DNA from: Platerodrilus igneus
Taxonomy: Eukaryota; Arthropoda; Insecta; Coleoptera; Lycidae
Length of the DNA stretch: 64,000 nucleotides
Reading direction: 5' to 3'
Assembly: GCA_036346225.1 (NCBI GenBank)
Contig: JARFIW010001346.1
Location: 558,001 to 622,000, forward strand
Below the pieces are notes generated by a model, which saw only the letters and a list, made by a program, of their open reading frames with translations, did not search any database and was not told the origin of the DNA. Below are positions 22,255-33,933 of the stretch, piece after piece. The position numbers were made by a program, and so were the translations under genes. The stretch's first letter is position 1; every line of letters begins with the position of its first letter.

Positions 22255-23912
22255 TGTAACATTTCGCATATAGGCAAGTACCAAACTGCTGTATGTTTGA
22301 TGTATTGCCGCGATCCAGGCGTAAATATGTAGTTCACTTGTTTATCGATCTGCGCCGTCATGCGCGTGGGGTTCAAGACGTCTGCCCGATGTACTTGATC
22401 CATTATTCTTGTATCAGATAGAGTCAACTAAAGACGAATATTAGAAGAACCGTGGTAGGAAGTTTCCCTACCAAGATGGGTCGAATAAAATTCGATTCGT
22501 GGAAGAGACACGTCGCTTGGTGAATGAAGAGGGCATAGTAATATTGAAGACAATCAGCAAGATATACAAGGTCTATAGAACGGATCAAAAGCATGACAAT
22601 ATGGCGTCTTTATAGAGAATAATTTATTTGAATTTTTAGCAAGCAGTTTCATCTACAAGTTTCACCTTTACAATAAATATGTAATGGATTTCTTAATTGA
22701 TTAGCATAATTTTGGGTCGTATGGAAGTCGATAAGCTTTGGAGATGTTGTTCCATTCGTTCGTAATGTAGCTAGGTTGGCACATGGTTGCAATCTGCAGG
22801 TGTTGTAAGTGTCTGAACACTTCAGTTTGGTGAGTACACTATTATTTGTTGTATCAAACACCGACCTAAACAAGAATTAAGCTAATTGTGCAACATGTCG
22901 ACTAGGAGGATACATAATTTTCTAAATGATTTTTTTTTTTAATTTAATACATTTCTACTAATTAAATATATTAAAGTTTTCTGTTAAACGATTTTAAAAT
23001 TGTAGCATATTTTCATATACTAAGGCGCAAAAGCTTTCCTATTAAAATAAATCATGTGCCACAGAATATATATAAAATAATTTGCTTAACGATTTAAAAA
23101 TAGTTTTAGTGTTTTGAGTACAGAATTAGAAAGTTTCCAGTAAAAATAAAATCACCTTATTTAGAATATGTTAGATAATCTGGCTAAATTTTGTTGTATT
23201 AATTGTTAAATTTAAATAGTTGATTAGGGCACATTTTTGGTGTCAGATAAACATCTGCACTTGCATGTTTACTCAAACAAGTTAAATGTAGGTTGTACAA
23301 ATGAATTGTATGATAAGCTAATCTTTGACTTATTCTTGTGAGTCAAGAACAAAGATCTTTGCTTGAAGCATTTGTTTAATGTAATGAAATATTATTCTTA
23401 TGATGGGCCTCACCCATTAGTAACTGCTAATTTGTCAATTCAGCATCGATAAGACCTTTCTACTTTATGTTCATATAATTTTGATTGTCTTTAATTTACT
23501 TGATTTATTTTTTTGTATATACAAGAACTCGAAATAACTTTATTACATATCTGCAAACTAAGGTATAAGTTTTATTTCTGAAATTCTAGTTACAATGTTT
23601 AAGTGTTAAAGAAACACAGCTATGTTGTTGAGTATCTATCTTCAGACTTAAGTTAATTCCCTTAAGGTTTATCTACATCTTTCCTTAAGAAAATTATTTT
23701 TTGTTTGACGTAGTGGCGCCCTAAAATTGTACAAAGACTGGTTAATTAAAGGAAAAGCCCCTCCCCCCCCCATCTCATGCCTCCGCAGGGATAGACCCCG
23801 AGACTAGTCCACGAGCTTATATAATTCTTTTTGGAAACACTGCTTGGCTCTGTCATCTTAATTGAAGCCACCCTCTGCATTATATTAACCAAAAAGTAAA
23901 AATTTTATAACA
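22255..23912 (+). repeat. Element A 5' LTR, 1658 bp, with empty mariner site
   Basis: Aligns closely to 32657-33931 plus 35780-36129. At 23515-23524 it reads TTGTATATACAAG, the unoccupied version of the site that in the 3' LTR holds a mariner. The minus-strand frame at 22649-22873 is kept in both LTRs, but that follows from their shared origin and is not evidence of a gene. Confidence 0.9.
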
Positions 23913-23913
23913 C

Positions 23914-23933
23914 TGTCGCCCGAAACGTGGGGC
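23914..23933 (+). other. Element A primer-binding site, tRNA-Lys type
   Basis: TGTCGCCCGAAACGTGGGGC is TGGCGCCCAACGTGGGGC with one substitution and two inserted bases, one nt after the LTR end. Confidence 0.7.
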
Positions 23934-24171
23934 TTGACTAAATTTTACTGTCGCTCGACTAATTTCATTATCGTTCGAATAATTAAACTTGTCTTTGTTA
24001 GTTGACATTTAATGAAATAATTTTGGTTAAGCCTGAAGTATTAAATTCTTTATTATAGTAGTAAATTTTGAGCTAGTATATTTCGGTCGATGTTGATGAA
24101 TTTATTGGTAGTCGTGACTGAACTTTAATTTTAGTAAGGATTAATCAAACTTTTTTGTACTGAATCTAAAA

Positions 24172-25116
24172 ATGGCAGACGTTTATCAGATTGTATATTT
24201 ACACAAAGAGGAACTAGAATATGAATTAAATATTCGTGGTATAAGAAGTACTAGGTCTGTTTCTGAGAAGAGAAAAATTCTAGGTCGTTTGTTGGCAAAA
24301 GAAGTTGGAAAATCAGGTTGTTTAATTGATCTCTTAGAATATACAGTCGAATTTTCTGTGAAATGTGCTGAAATTAATGCCACTATAGACTCGATAAGAA
24401 ATATTTTGCCTGGATTTGAAGGAAATACTTCGGATTCTGTTTTTAAGAGGATTCAATCTAGGTTGACTCATTTGTTTGGTCGCGTTAAGAGAATGCAAAT
24501 TCCTTTAGAAAATCCTGAAGAGGCTACCACATTTAAAAATGAAACAATAGCTACTGTCATTATTTTAGAAACTGAGTTATATGATAAAGTGGAGAAAATT
24601 TCAGAATCCACTTCCCATAATGATACAATTAATGCATCTTCCTCAACAGTCAGTGTGCCTACGCACATAGTAACGTATCTTTCGCCGCCAATACCTTTTG
24701 GTTCTTGGTCCATAAAGTTTAGTGGAGACCCTAAGGAGCTGTATATATTTTTAGATAGAGTAAATGAATTGGCTCAGTCTCGTAAGGTGTCGGAATTAGA
24801 TTTATTTAATAGTTCAGTTGAGTTTTTTGAGAAAGAAGGACTTCTTTGGTATAGAAGTTTGAGGAATTCATTGAATGATTGGAGTTCTCTAGTGTGTCGA
24901 TTAAAGGAAGATTTTTTACCTGCTCATTGTGAGGATGAAATATGGGAAGATATAAAATCAAGTAGACAGCAGAAGGATCAGCCAGTGGTATTATTTATTG
25001 CTCATATGGAGAGTTTGTGTTGTAGACTATCACAAGCCCCAGCAGAAACTACAAAAGTTAGGATTATAAAAAAAAAAATTATTGCCAGATTTAATTTCAC
25101 AACTCGCATTGTCTGA
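24172..25116 (+). pseudogene. Element A gag, capsid region
   Basis: This 314-codon frame starts MADVYQIVYLHKEELEYELNIRGI, a helical N-terminus common in arthropod Gypsy gags. A capsid segment from about residue 175 (FGSWSIKFSGDPKELYIFLD, KVSELDLFNSSVEFF, LLWYRSLRN, W..LV.RLKEDFLP) follows the F.G......F...W pattern. The frame breaks in a run of ten A at 25069-25078, and the next frame continues with LPDLISQLALSEID. The homopolymer slip could be a real lesion, a programmed slip or a base-calling error. Confidence 0.8.
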
Positions 25117-25545
25117 AATAGATAGCATATCTACCTTGAGAAAATTGTGTAAGAAACTGGAGGAGGCCTCCTTATTAAAACAAAAATCACTTTCAGCAAT
25201 TCAAATAATTCTAATAGAAATATTTTGAGTAAAAGTAATTTTAATCCCAAGCCGCAATATGTTTATAAACGTCCAGTATTGCGTTGTAATTTTTCGGCAT
25301 CTACAAGCCAAGAGTATAAAAATAAGTCGCCTCCACAAGACCAAGTTTTAGACAAAAATATTTCTAGTCCTGCATCGGTTAATTCTCAAAATTTATTGAA
25401 TAAAAAACGTCCTATCTGTTGGAACTGTTCCCGTCCTGGTCATATGTTTGCAAGTTGTAGAGGTATGAAGAGAATCTTTTGTTATCGTTGTGGTCATAAA
25501 GGTGTCACATTAAATTCCTGTCCATCCTGCTCAAAAAACGAGTAA
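25117..25545 (+). pseudogene. Element A gag nucleocapsid, CCHC zinc knuckle
   Basis: The 25225-25545 frame has a basic, Asn/Lys-rich stretch, then ICWNCSRPGHMFASC (CX2CX4HX4C knuckle) and FCYRCGHKGVTLNSC, a second Cys/His cluster of irregular spacing. The same pair, in the same order, is in element B gag, so A and B are related families. Frameshifts separate it from the capsid frame (around 25190-25225) and from protease. Confidence 0.8.
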
Positions 25546-25553
25546 GGAAGCAG

Positions 25554-26378
25554 ATGTTGCATAGCCGACATCCTGCCTCATTTCAAAAGGCTACAGTTAT
25601 GTTGTGTAACCAGAAAGAATATTTTTGTAAGGAAGAATGGTTGGATTGGCTTAAAGTGGTTAAACAGTTCTGTTGTACGTCCGATGCTCCAAAAACTGAT
25701 TCTTTGTTTGTGGAGAAGCCCTCTGATAATCGTCCATATATTATGGTTAAATTATTTGATAGAGACATCACTGGTCTGTTGGATTCTGGATGCACTACAT
25801 CGATAATTGTATCCCTTGCCATCTCTTTAATAGAAGAGCTCAAGGTGAAGATATTTTGGTCCGATAGAAAAGGAGTATCTACTGCGGATGGAGCTTTAAA
25901 GCCTGTGGTAGGAGTAGTTAATTTGCTGATCTGTATAAAAACCCAGTACCATGTCCTTAATGCCTTAGTAGTCCCTTCTTTGCCTCATGCATTTATTTTT
26001 GGAAGCGATTTTGCGAAATTATTTGGACTTATAGCTGATTTTAAGAATAATTCTTGGTATGTACAGGGTGAAATAGGAAATCAATTGTCGTATATAGGAC
26101 ATTCTTCAGTGCCGTTAAAATGTAAAGATTATTTGCTTGACTTAGATGACCTTTCGGATGCTCAGAAATTAAAAGCCCAGCTTGTTGTAAATTCCTTTAA
26201 GGAAATCAGTAGTGTAGATAGATTGGGTAGAACTGATAAAATAGTTATGGATATTGATACAGGCAATGCGAAACCAGTTAGAAGGAAGCCTTATGTCATG
26301 TTGCCTTACATGAGTAAAATTTTAAATGATGCTTTAATAATTTGGTACACTAGTTTTTGCTGTCAGAATATCGTTTGA
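25554..26378 (+). pseudogene. Element A aspartic protease and RT N-terminus
   Basis: Near residue 75 the frame has ITGLLDSGCTTSIIV, the catalytic DSG of a retroviral-type protease (with Cys where Ala is usual), then HAFIFGSDFAKLFGLIADF, matching ILG.DF....G...D. From about residue 215 LGRTDKIVMDIDTGNAKPVRRKPY...YMSKILNDAL matches the start of Gypsy RT (I.TG.A.PV...PYR.SP). Homology stops at 26335 and the remaining residues are unrelated. A real reading frame, now truncated. Confidence 0.8.
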
Positions 26379-26379
26379 A

Positions 26380-26890
26380 AATTGCTTTTGTGCATAGACA
26401 CGTTTTTGTTTTGATTTGATGTGGTAGCAATTTTTTATTTATATCCGCATTGCAACGCAGTATGTTAAGTTGTATTTAGTCTAAGCGAGACTTGTCGTTG
26501 TGGTTTGTCGCGTAGCATTATGTTAGTCTAGAAGAGACTCAGGAAGAGTTGGTCGCTCAGCATTATATAAGTCTAAACGAGACTCGTGGTAAGTTTGTCG
26601 CTCTAGCAGTTTTGGCATCATTATTTGAGGTTAGTTATGATGTAATTTTTTTGTTTATAAGTCTAGGTGAGGCTCATAGAGGAGTCTGTCATTTTAGCAA
26701 GTTTATGCGTTGTGAAGCACTTTTGTTTGTCTTGACAGTTTGATTTTGAGTAGTGTAAGAGTGTACCAGAACATTGATTTATTGTTATTTTCAATAGAAG
26801 GTTAAAAGTAAGCAAATCTATAAATTTATTATGCCTATAGTTATCATTGTCTGTGAATTTGATAGAAAAGGTAAATTTAAGGAAAGGGAA
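26380..26890 (+). repeat. Minisatellite-like block replacing RT/RNase H of element A
   Basis: About four imperfect units share AGTCTAARCGAGACTCGT and GTTTGTCGCTCAGCATTAT (starts near 26477, 26525, 26569 and, diverged, 26661). They occupy the place where RT, RNase H and the integrase N-terminus should be. No coding similarity is seen. Confidence 0.6.
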
Positions 26891-26903
26891 AAATTTTTAA
26901 TCT

Positions 26904-27548
26904 TTGTGTGACAGATATGGTGTTCAAAAGATTTGGTATACGGCTGTGTATTCCCCCCAGTGTAATTTCGTAGAAAGGTTCAATAGAACTGTTGGTACCG
27001 CTATCCGTTCATATGTTGACGAGCATGACTTGTGGGATCTTGAGCTGCCACAGATCCAATATGCGATAAACTCCACTAAACATGAGTCTACGACTTATTC
27101 CCCAAACTTTTTAGTTTTCGGAAGGCATGCTCCAGTCAGTGGTAAATTTTTTGGTGATGATGTTACTCCTGAGGGAGATATTGAAGTCGTTCCTGATAGT
27201 CGTGTTTCGTATGTTTCAGATTGTCTAGGTCTACTTAAAATATTTAAAGATGTTTATGCAAAATTACGTTTAGCCTATGAACGTTCCAGTAATCAATATA
27301 ATTTGAGAAGAGACATATTTTTTAAAGTTGGTGATAAAGTGTGGAGAGTGAACAAAGTGCTCTCTAGCGCAGGTGATAAGTTTACAGCTAAACTTGCACC
27401 AAAGTTTGTGTTGAGCGTTATCAAAAAGAAGTGCTCAAGTGTAGTGTATGATTTGAATAATGTAGATGGATCAAAAGCCGGTAGATGGCATATTAAAGAT
27501 TTGAAACCTTTTTCTACTTTAGATCCAAATGACGCTTCCGAAGGTTAA
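26904..27548 (+). pseudogene. Element A integrase, C-terminal half
   Basis: The frame opens with CDRYGVQKIWYTAVYSPQCN, then VERFNRTVGTAIRSYV (the catalytic Glu of the D,D,E triad in ERFNR) and QYAINSTKHESTTYSPNFLVFGR. A C-terminal domain follows: DIFFKVGDKVWRV...GDKFTAKLAPKFVLSVIKKK, a GPY/F-like module that helps target DNA. The HHCC zinc finger and both catalytic Asp are missing. It ends at a natural stop. Confidence 0.85.
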
Positions 27549-28908
27549 GCAATGCTCTTGATGTCTTGATTAGATTTAAGAAACAATTTTGCTTATTTAC
27601 TGTTTGTTCTAGTTTTACCCTTTACCTTATTTAGGTAATTGGTGTTACCGGTGCTATGCTCTAGACATTACTCTAGGCGGTAGAAAGCATGGGGGGGGGG
27701 TAGATATTAATATTTAAACTAAATATTGAGCGCCACTACATTCAGAAGAAAGGGGAATGTAGAACCCATAAGTTGGCTACAACGATGAAATACCTGAAAT
27801 AAATTACAAGATTAAAAATATAACACATGAGGCAGCAGTTTGCTCCTCCAATATATTTCAAGATCACATAATATTGAAAGTATCTTTATATACTTAAAAA
27901 TTTTATACCTTTGCTTTGTTGTTTTAAATAAAAATGTTCTCGGTTTCTTAGAAAAGTATAATGTAACATAATATCTTTTGACAAACTATATGTTATTACA
28001 AAAAAATAGCACGTATTTATAATTCAGTTACTAAAAAAATGTTTGTGCTAAAATAACATAGCTTCTTTAACTTTGTTTTTATAAATTGAAAATATAATTC
28101 TCTTGATTTTTTTTTTCACGTTAATAATGGAATTTAACGTTTAGTTCTAATAAATAAGCAACAATATTTATAACATATAGAAATCGGATTCGTTAACTAC
28201 TTACAATTGGAATGAATAGATTTTAAAATTCATGAACAAAGTAAATGAGCAATGTTTCCTACTCAGATGATAGAAAGGCAAAATTATACTTAGACAAAAA
28301 ATTTTAAATCAGTAGCATGATTCATACAAGTTACATATCTAAGTAAGTTGAAGTATAAAATTTTCATAAACTAAAACAACTCATTTTTATGAACTCGTAA
28401 GAGTATTAGAATGTCCCTCGTTAATCATAACAAGAAATGGACAATTTAAAGCTTTATTTGATAGCTGTTATATCAAATTATGTATAAATTAGCAAGAACT
28501 ATGTTTAGATTTAAATGCATTGATCAATATTGTCTAATTATTCAATCAATGTGAAATACATGCAGTTCCTAAATTTTTAGTTCACTTTAAATTTATGAAA
28601 TATTCTTAGTCACATTAGGTTTTATTATACCATTGTTATAATATGAACAAAAGTAGTTGACAAATGGCATCTGTCGAATAAAAGTATAACTAGTAAGCAC
28701 CTTGAGTATCCAGTTTGACACCTGTAATACCAACCAGATATAAGTATTGATGTCGTGCTGTTTACATAGCAAATTATCGTTGTTTGCACTTTGACCAAGC
28801 CTCTTCGCTGATAATTAAAACATTTATTTAATTTAACTAAGTGGAAATCTTGCGATCTTGTACCGATCATTTGTGGTACTTTGAAATTCTGTACATCCTA
28901 AATAGACG

Positions 28909-28910
<2 letters not shown>
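27549..28910. other. Element A 3' interior, non-coding
   Basis: It begins with a poly-G run (27690-27700), a GAGCGCCACTAC block whose complement occurs in the LTR (GTAGTGGCGCC near 23711), and the purine tract AGAAGAAAGGGGAATG near 27752 that looks like a polypurine tract followed by TG. No ORF of note. The second polypurine-like site suggests the original 3' LTR junction may have been displaced. Confidence 0.45.

Positions 28911-28945
<35 letters not shown>
28911..28945. repeat. (TA)n tract
   Basis: Adjoins the left inverted arm of the PLE. Confidence 0.95.
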
Positions 28946-28952
<7 letters not shown>

Positions 28953-29015
28953 TTCTGATAAGGGAAATAAAGACCAAATTAATAATAATCTGTTTTACAT
29001 TCTCTTTATTCGTCT

Positions 29016-29058
29016 AATCAAGCTTTCGAAATTTATCTTCAATTTCATCACAGGACAC
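29016..29058 (-). ncRNA. Hammerhead-like motif, left PLE arm
   Basis: Minus strand: CTGTGATGA, stem GAAATT/AATTTC around GAAGATA, then GAAAGC. An extra or changed base in the CTGATGA box weakens this copy. Confidence 0.35.
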
Positions 29059-29458
29059 TAAAAGTAATAACTGTTACTAAATAATAACTATAATATATGT
29101 TTTGACACTTACACAAACATGAGAATTTTAAATAAATATAACGATTAGCATATTCAACATAAACACTACGAATGTAAAATAAAACTGTAAATCTGACAAG
29201 TTGTGTCTTAATACAATGAATTAGTACAATTATTATAACATCACTACAATTTGAACATTTAAGCTTTCTAAAAATTGATACCTACTTACTAAAGATAACA
29301 ATATGTATAACTTGTTTCTATATCTATATGTAAAATATTTAATTTTATTCATCTACAGGTCCGTCAAATATATGTACATGGGGTTTAGTCAAAAGGTAAC
29401 TATATATTACACTCAGATTTTCTAACATTATACAATTATCTTTTCGAATAACTGTATA

Positions 29459-30263
29459 ATGTTAGATTGGTATCAAAAACCTACATCTTCTGGTAGATAC
29501 ATACATTTCAAATCAAATCATCCATTATTCATTAAACTTAATTTTGTTAAACAAATGACATATAGAATTAAAAAAATCTGCCATCCAACATTTATAAATA
29601 AAAGTTTAAATAAGCTATCGTTATTATTACTAGATAATGGATACCCAAAATCTTTAATTAATAAAATCATTTATCAATTTAATATAATAAATTTGAGAAA
29701 CAACCATACAAATGAACCTACTAATGGAGAAGAGACTGACAACAACCAAACAAACAATGTGTCTACAATAAAATATATTTCATTTCCACAAATTGGATCA
29801 CTAACAGATCAACTCATCAATGTTTTTAAATATGAAGAGATCATCATTAGCAAGAAATACATTAAAACTATAGGAGGATTATTTAGTAGATTAAAGTCAC
29901 CCATACCAATAAATGCACAGTCACATACAGTATATAAGATTACTTGTAACAATTGTATTAAAACTTATGTAGGTCATACATCACAAATCTTAAAAGCGAG
30001 GGTCACATAAAAGTGATATAAAACTAAAACCAGGAAGATGTGCCTTGGCAAGCCATGCGAGTGAATTTGGACATAAAATTAATTTTGAAAACGTGAAAAT
30101 TTTAACAAAAGAGATCAACTTGACCAAGAGAAAATTTTTAGAAATGTACTTTATTAATTGTGAACCACATCGTATGAATAAAAAATCAGACACAGAAAAT
30201 CTGAGTGTAATATATACTTACCTTTTGACTAAACCCCATGTACAGAAATTTGACGGACTGTAG
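29459..30263 (+). pseudogene. Penelope-like polyprotein, C-terminal part with GIY-YIG
   Basis: The first frame (29459-30010) begins WYQKPTSSGRYIHFKSNHPL, the thumb-side motif that follows PLE reverse transcriptase, then LLDNGYPKSLINKII. It reaches the endonuclease at TVYKITCNNCIKTYVGHTSQILKARV (GIY-YIG core and catalytic Arg). A single-base frameshift near 30005 moves to the second frame (30045-30263), with CALASHASEFGHKINF and RKFLEMYFIN (catalytic Glu). RT catalytic motifs are not in this copy. Truncated and frameshifted, so not autonomous. Confidence 0.85.
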
Positions 30264-30561
30264 ATGAATAAAATTAAATATTTTACATATAGATATAGAA
30301 ACAAGTTATACATATTGTTATCTTTAGTAAGTAGGTATCAATTTTTAGAAAGCTTAAATGTTCAAATTGTAGTGATGTTATAATAATTGTACTAATTCAT
30401 TGTATTAAGAAACAACTTGTCAGATTTACAGTTTTATTTTACATTCGTAGTGTTTATGTTGAATATGCTAATCGTTATATTTATTTAAAATTCTCATGTT
30501 TGTGTAAGTGTCAAAACATATATTATAGTTATTATTTAGTAACTTAGTTATTACTTTTAGT

Positions 30562-30605
30562 GTCCTGATGATGAAATTGAAGATAAATTTCGAAAGTTTG
30601 ACTAG
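30562..30605 (+). ncRNA. Hammerhead-like motif, right PLE arm
   Basis: GTC, CTGATGA, then a 6-bp stem GAAATT/AATTTC with loop GAAGATA, then GAAAG and TTTGAC. The core boxes are intact, but one unpaired T precedes the stem and the cleavage triplet is uncertain. Confidence 0.45.
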
Positions 30606-30674
30606 ACGAATAAAGAGAATGTAAAACAGATTATTATTAATTTGGTCTTTATTTCCCTTATCAGAAATTATAAT

Positions 30675-32656
30675 ATTATTGAATAATTATATACCATTAG
30701 AAGATTCATTATTTTATTATATATATATATATATATATATATAACACGGCGATTCTTCAGAAAAACCGAAACGAAGCTGACGATCTTGAAGGTACACATC
30801 TTAAACGAACTATGGTATTAAATGATGAACCAACGTACCGATTTATTTCTCTACATTGCCACTACAAATCAAAATCATAACGTCGACCATTCTCGACGCT
30901 ATATTTAATAATCCTTACTATCGCGATTCTTAGGTCCGAGGACGCTAAGCGAGCCATGTTGGATTGATAAGCGGCGACCTTAGACTGCCTTTTCGATTCC
31001 GAACCAGTTCATATTTATTCGATACTTTCATCTTTTTATATTTTCGGCAGATGGCTGTGCATATTACCACGTATTTCGTAATGATGTTATTTATGAATGT
31101 ATTTATTTATCTGCATTATAAATGTAATAATATATTTTTATTAAATCGCTTAAGAATACGAGTTAAATGTTGTACACAACAGCTGGCTCAATTGTTGTGA
31201 TACAATTATTTTGTCCCAACGCATTAGCCATAGCTAATTAGATATATCAACTGTATAATGGGCACCACAAGGTGTGTTGCAAATATTAGGGTTTACTTAG
31301 GATTACCTATTAAAATTCTTATTGAGATTATATTGACAAACGTAACATTTGAAAATGTTACACTAGTTAAGATATTTTTTGGTTTTATAGAATATTTTTG
31401 ATGGTAACTAGTATGTTTTCACTTTATTAATTCCAGAAGATGGTTCGAAAGGAAACACTTCTTATCGCTTTTCGTTTTCTAGTAGTTCAGTCCTGTATTT
31501 TCTTTCGATGTGATCTTATCGTAATGATAGTGGAGATGTTAAGTTAAGTAGGGACATCTTCGTGGTGAAAAAGTGCATTTGAGTGCACGCGTATTTTTTG
31601 AGCTTGCGTTTTATAGATCTTAATGTTTTTTTTTGGTTAGTATGTCTTCTTTAAATAAGCTGTTTTAGGATAATTTACTTGTCTAAATATTAGTTTTGTT
31701 TTGTTCATGGTTATTTGATATAGTATGTACAGTATAGATAAGGAATTCCTATTTGTGGGCATACTTTTATTTTTTTTGGTTCAGATGAAATTCTTTATTG
31801 GCTGTTTGCCAGTAGGTAGTATTGGAATAGGATGATTGTAGACCAACATGTTTGGTTTATTTGAATTTAGTTCATTTTGGGTTTTGCTATATCCTGTTCG
31901 GATATAAAGACTATATCATAATATAGTGTAGGAGTAGTTTACGGTGGTGTTTGGCTTGAACTATTGTCAGGTTGAATTTTTAGGAAGCTGAATGCTTCAT
32001 TATATGGTTGATGTTCTGTGGTAATGTCTAGGAGAGACTACATGATCACAGAATTGAGTGATATAAATTTGATCAGGCAGAATTCCGTTCTGATTGGTGA
32101 TTCTGACCTCGATGTTTTATTATTCTTCAGCACTTTGAAGTTCCTTTGTTTAGTGGAGCTGACGAATATAGTTGTAATTATGTAAATAAATTTAGGTATA
32201 AAGTCAATATTAGTAAGAAAAAAAAATATATTGTAAATTTCTTTTGAAATTAGTATCAACATTTATCGGTATAAGTTTGGGGCATTTTTATTAAATCTTT
32301 TTGTAATTGTACAAGTATCCATGACTTGCATTTTTTTTGTCATTTTATTCTTTTTAACTTTTGAGTGTTGGACTTACCTATTTGACAATTCCCGATTGTG
32401 TATTCCCAATTATGACTTTTCACGGACGTATGGTACACACAGTTACCGTAGCACTCAATTGATTAATTTTGGTGTGTATTAATTATTGTCCAATACACCC
32501 CCAATTTAATCCCTTATGTGGTTAATTTTTTTGAAGTCATGCCATATTTTATGTTAGGCTTTGTTCTTTGTTTACTTGATCCGTATAAAAAAAATGTTCG
32601 GCTTTGGTTATTTTGATTTTGTTAACCTCTCATTTTTTTCTTTTCGGAGAGAGGCA
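30675..32656. other. Element A 3' interior, second part, unassigned
   Basis: It has a (TA)n tract (30718-30743), then about 1.9 kb without a recognised protein. A block GTCTAGGAGAGACT near 32026 echoes the 26.5-kb minisatellite units. It ends in TTCTTTTCGGAGAGAGGCAGG, a plausible polypurine tract. Confidence 0.4.
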
Positions 32657-33933
32657 GGTAACATTTCGAATATAGGCAAGTACCAAACTGCTATATGTTC
32701 GATGTATTGCCGCGATCCAGGCGTGAATATGTAGTCGAGATGTTTTTATCGATCCGCGCCGTCATGCGCGTGAGGTTCAAGGCGTCTGCCCGATGTACTT
32801 GATCCATTATTCTTGTATCAGATAGAGTCAACTAAAGACGAATATTAGAAGAACTGTGGTAGGAAGTTTCCCTACCAAGATGGGTCGAATAAAATTTGAT
32901 TCGTGGGAGAGACACGTCACTTAGTGAATGAAGAGGACATAGTAATATTGAAGACAATCAGCAAGATAAACAAGGTTTATAAAACGGTTCGTAAGCATGG
33001 CAATATGGCGTCTTTATAGAGAATAATTCATTTGAATTTTTAGCAAGCAGTTTCATCTATAAGTTTCACCTTTACAATAAATATGTAATGGATTTCGGAA
33101 TTGATTAGCATAATTTTGGGTCGTATGGAAGTCGATAAGCTTTGGAGATGTTGTTCCATTCGTTTGTAATGTAGCTAGGTTGGCACGTGGTTGCAATCTG
33201 CAGGTGTTGTAAGTGTCTGAACACTTCAGTTCGGTGAGTACGCTATTATTTGTTATATCAAACACCGACCTAAACAAGAATTAAGCTTATTGTGCAACAT
33301 GTCGACTTAGAGGATACATAATTTTCTAAATGATTTTTTTTTTAAATTTAATACATTTCTACTAATTAAATATATTAAAGTTTTCTGTTAAACGATTTTA
33401 AAATTGTAGCATATTTCATATACCAAGGTGCAAAAGCTTTCCTATTAAAATAAATTATGTGCTACAGAATATATATATAAAATAATATGCTTAACGATTT
33501 AAAAATAGTTTTAGTGTTTTGAATACAGAATTAGAAAGTTTCCAGTAAAAATAAAATCACCTTATTTAGAATATGTTAGATAATCTGGCTAAATTTTTTT
33601 GTATTAATTGTTAAATTTAAATAGTTGATTAGGGCACATTTTTGGTTTAACATCTGTCAGATAAACATCTGCACTTGCATGTTTACTCAAACAAGTTAAA
33701 TGTATGTTGTACAAATGAATTGTATGATAAGCTAATCTTTGACTTATCCTTGTGAGCCGAGAACAAAGATCTTTGCTTGAAGCATTTGTTTAATGTAATG
33801 AAATATTATTCTTATGATGGGCCTCGCTCATTAGTAACTGCTAATTTGTCAATTCAGCATCGATAAGACCTTTCTACTTCATGTTCATATAATTTTGATT
33901 GTCTTTCATTTACTTGATTTATTTTTTTGTATA

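Larger units (their letters stand above)
28945..30674 (+). mobile_element. Penelope-like element with 480-bp inverted terminal arms
   Basis: Arms 28945-29424 and about 30194-30674 are near-perfect reverse complements. They enclose a PLE C-terminal coding fragment on the plus strand. The right arm includes the last about 20 codons of the endonuclease and the 3' UTR, so the left arm is an inverted copy of the element's own 3' end. Inverted pseudo-LTRs are known in PLEs. It is inserted in the 3' interior of element A. Confidence 0.85.

Noticed and set aside
22649..22873. Minus-strand frame preserved at 33053-33277
   Set aside because: Both copies lie in the two LTRs of element A, so preservation reflects a common origin rather than coding constraint.
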